64,000 nt of DNA. Origin: Amyelois transitella. Lineage: Eukaryota > Arthropoda > Insecta > Lepidoptera > Pyralidae. Position numbers and translations under genes: made by a program. The stretch covers positions 1,394,001 through 1,458,000 of the forward strand of contig NC_083530.1 in NCBI RefSeq assembly GCF_032362555.1, read 5' to 3'. Below are positions 63,859 through 64,000 of this stretch, one piece after another. Each line of letters opens with the position of its first letter. Positions within the stretch are counted from its first letter, which is position 1. Below the pieces are notes generated by a model. The model was not told the origin of the DNA and did no database searches. It saw only the letters and a program-made list of their open reading frames with translations.

Positions 63859-64000
63859 TCTATACTAATATTATAAAGCTGAAGAGTTTGTTTGTTTGAA
63901 CGCGCTAATATCAGGAACTACTAGTTCGAATTGAAAAATTCGAAAAAAAAATTGGATAGACCATTTATCGAGGAAGGCTTTAGGCTATATAACATCACGC
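63859..64000 (+). mobile_element. Family B, Helitron-like element, cut by window end
   Basis: A|TCTATACTAATATTATAAAG ... GGCTTTAGGCTATATAACAT; the 3' end is outside the window. Confidence 0.7.

Overview
This is a eukaryotic, AT-rich, intron-containing window. It most likely comes from a lepidopteran (moth or butterfly) chromosome. The case for this rests on the very dense interspersed repeats of the kind common in that order (tRNA-headed SINEs, short elements ending in (TATG)n tails, and short elements that begin TC and end CTAG), short TTAGG runs, and insect-like protein sequences. The species cannot be named from the sequence.

Five protein-coding genes can be read, four of them only by joining exons across splice sites. 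From left to right: (1) minus strand, six exons of an Alk-type receptor tyrosine kinase (signal peptide, first MAM domain, LDLa repeat, start of second MAM domain) between 14903 and 66; its glycine-rich, transmembrane and kinase parts would lie to the left of the window. (2) Plus strand, a TMC-family channel (TMC7-like), 18657 to 24558, in four exons with one unresolved junction. (3) Plus strand, a complete seven-exon Arl13b-type ciliary GTPase, 29111 to 40800, 479 codons plus stop, with an RFX X-box-like site about 130 bases before its ATG. (4) Minus strand, an intronless alpha-arrestin, 39128 to 38097, nested inside the last coding intron of Arl13b. (5) Minus strand, a complete seven-exon tubulin-specific chaperone E, 48968 to 43265, 531 codons plus stop. 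From about 49.6 kb the 5' end of an unidentified plus-strand gene begins, with one further possible exon at 61.85 kb.

There is no operon logic here. Arl13b (ciliary signalling), Tbce (tubulin folding) and TMC (mechanosensory channel family) all relate to microtubules, cilia or sensory cells, but nothing in the sequence shows that they are co-regulated.

Most of the rest is repeats. The commonest family (A below, about 265 bp, start GTGCCGTGTGG, end (TATG)n) occurs roughly fifty times. Three copies have clear 9-10 bp target duplications, and its 3' end resembles the last codons and tail of a LINE (family E), which suggests a SINE/LINE partnership. Families B, C and I fit the non-autonomous Helitron pattern (A|TC...CTAG|T). 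Families S and D are tRNA-derived SINEs. G, H, J, K and L are further dispersed families that I could not classify. Arl13b intron 5 holds a 2.2 kb satellite whose 93-bp unit carries a copy of the exon-5 splice donor. The repeats are interleaved with exons and often lie within 50 bases of splice sites.

Stretches over 300 bases where I see no gene and no recognisable repeat: about 14960-16990 (Alk upstream region, GC-rich near 15.4-15.9 kb), 20700-21650, 24600-25200, 26000-26350, 27020-28000, 42490-43200, 48250-48670, 49920-50780, 53230-54480 and 58450-59180.
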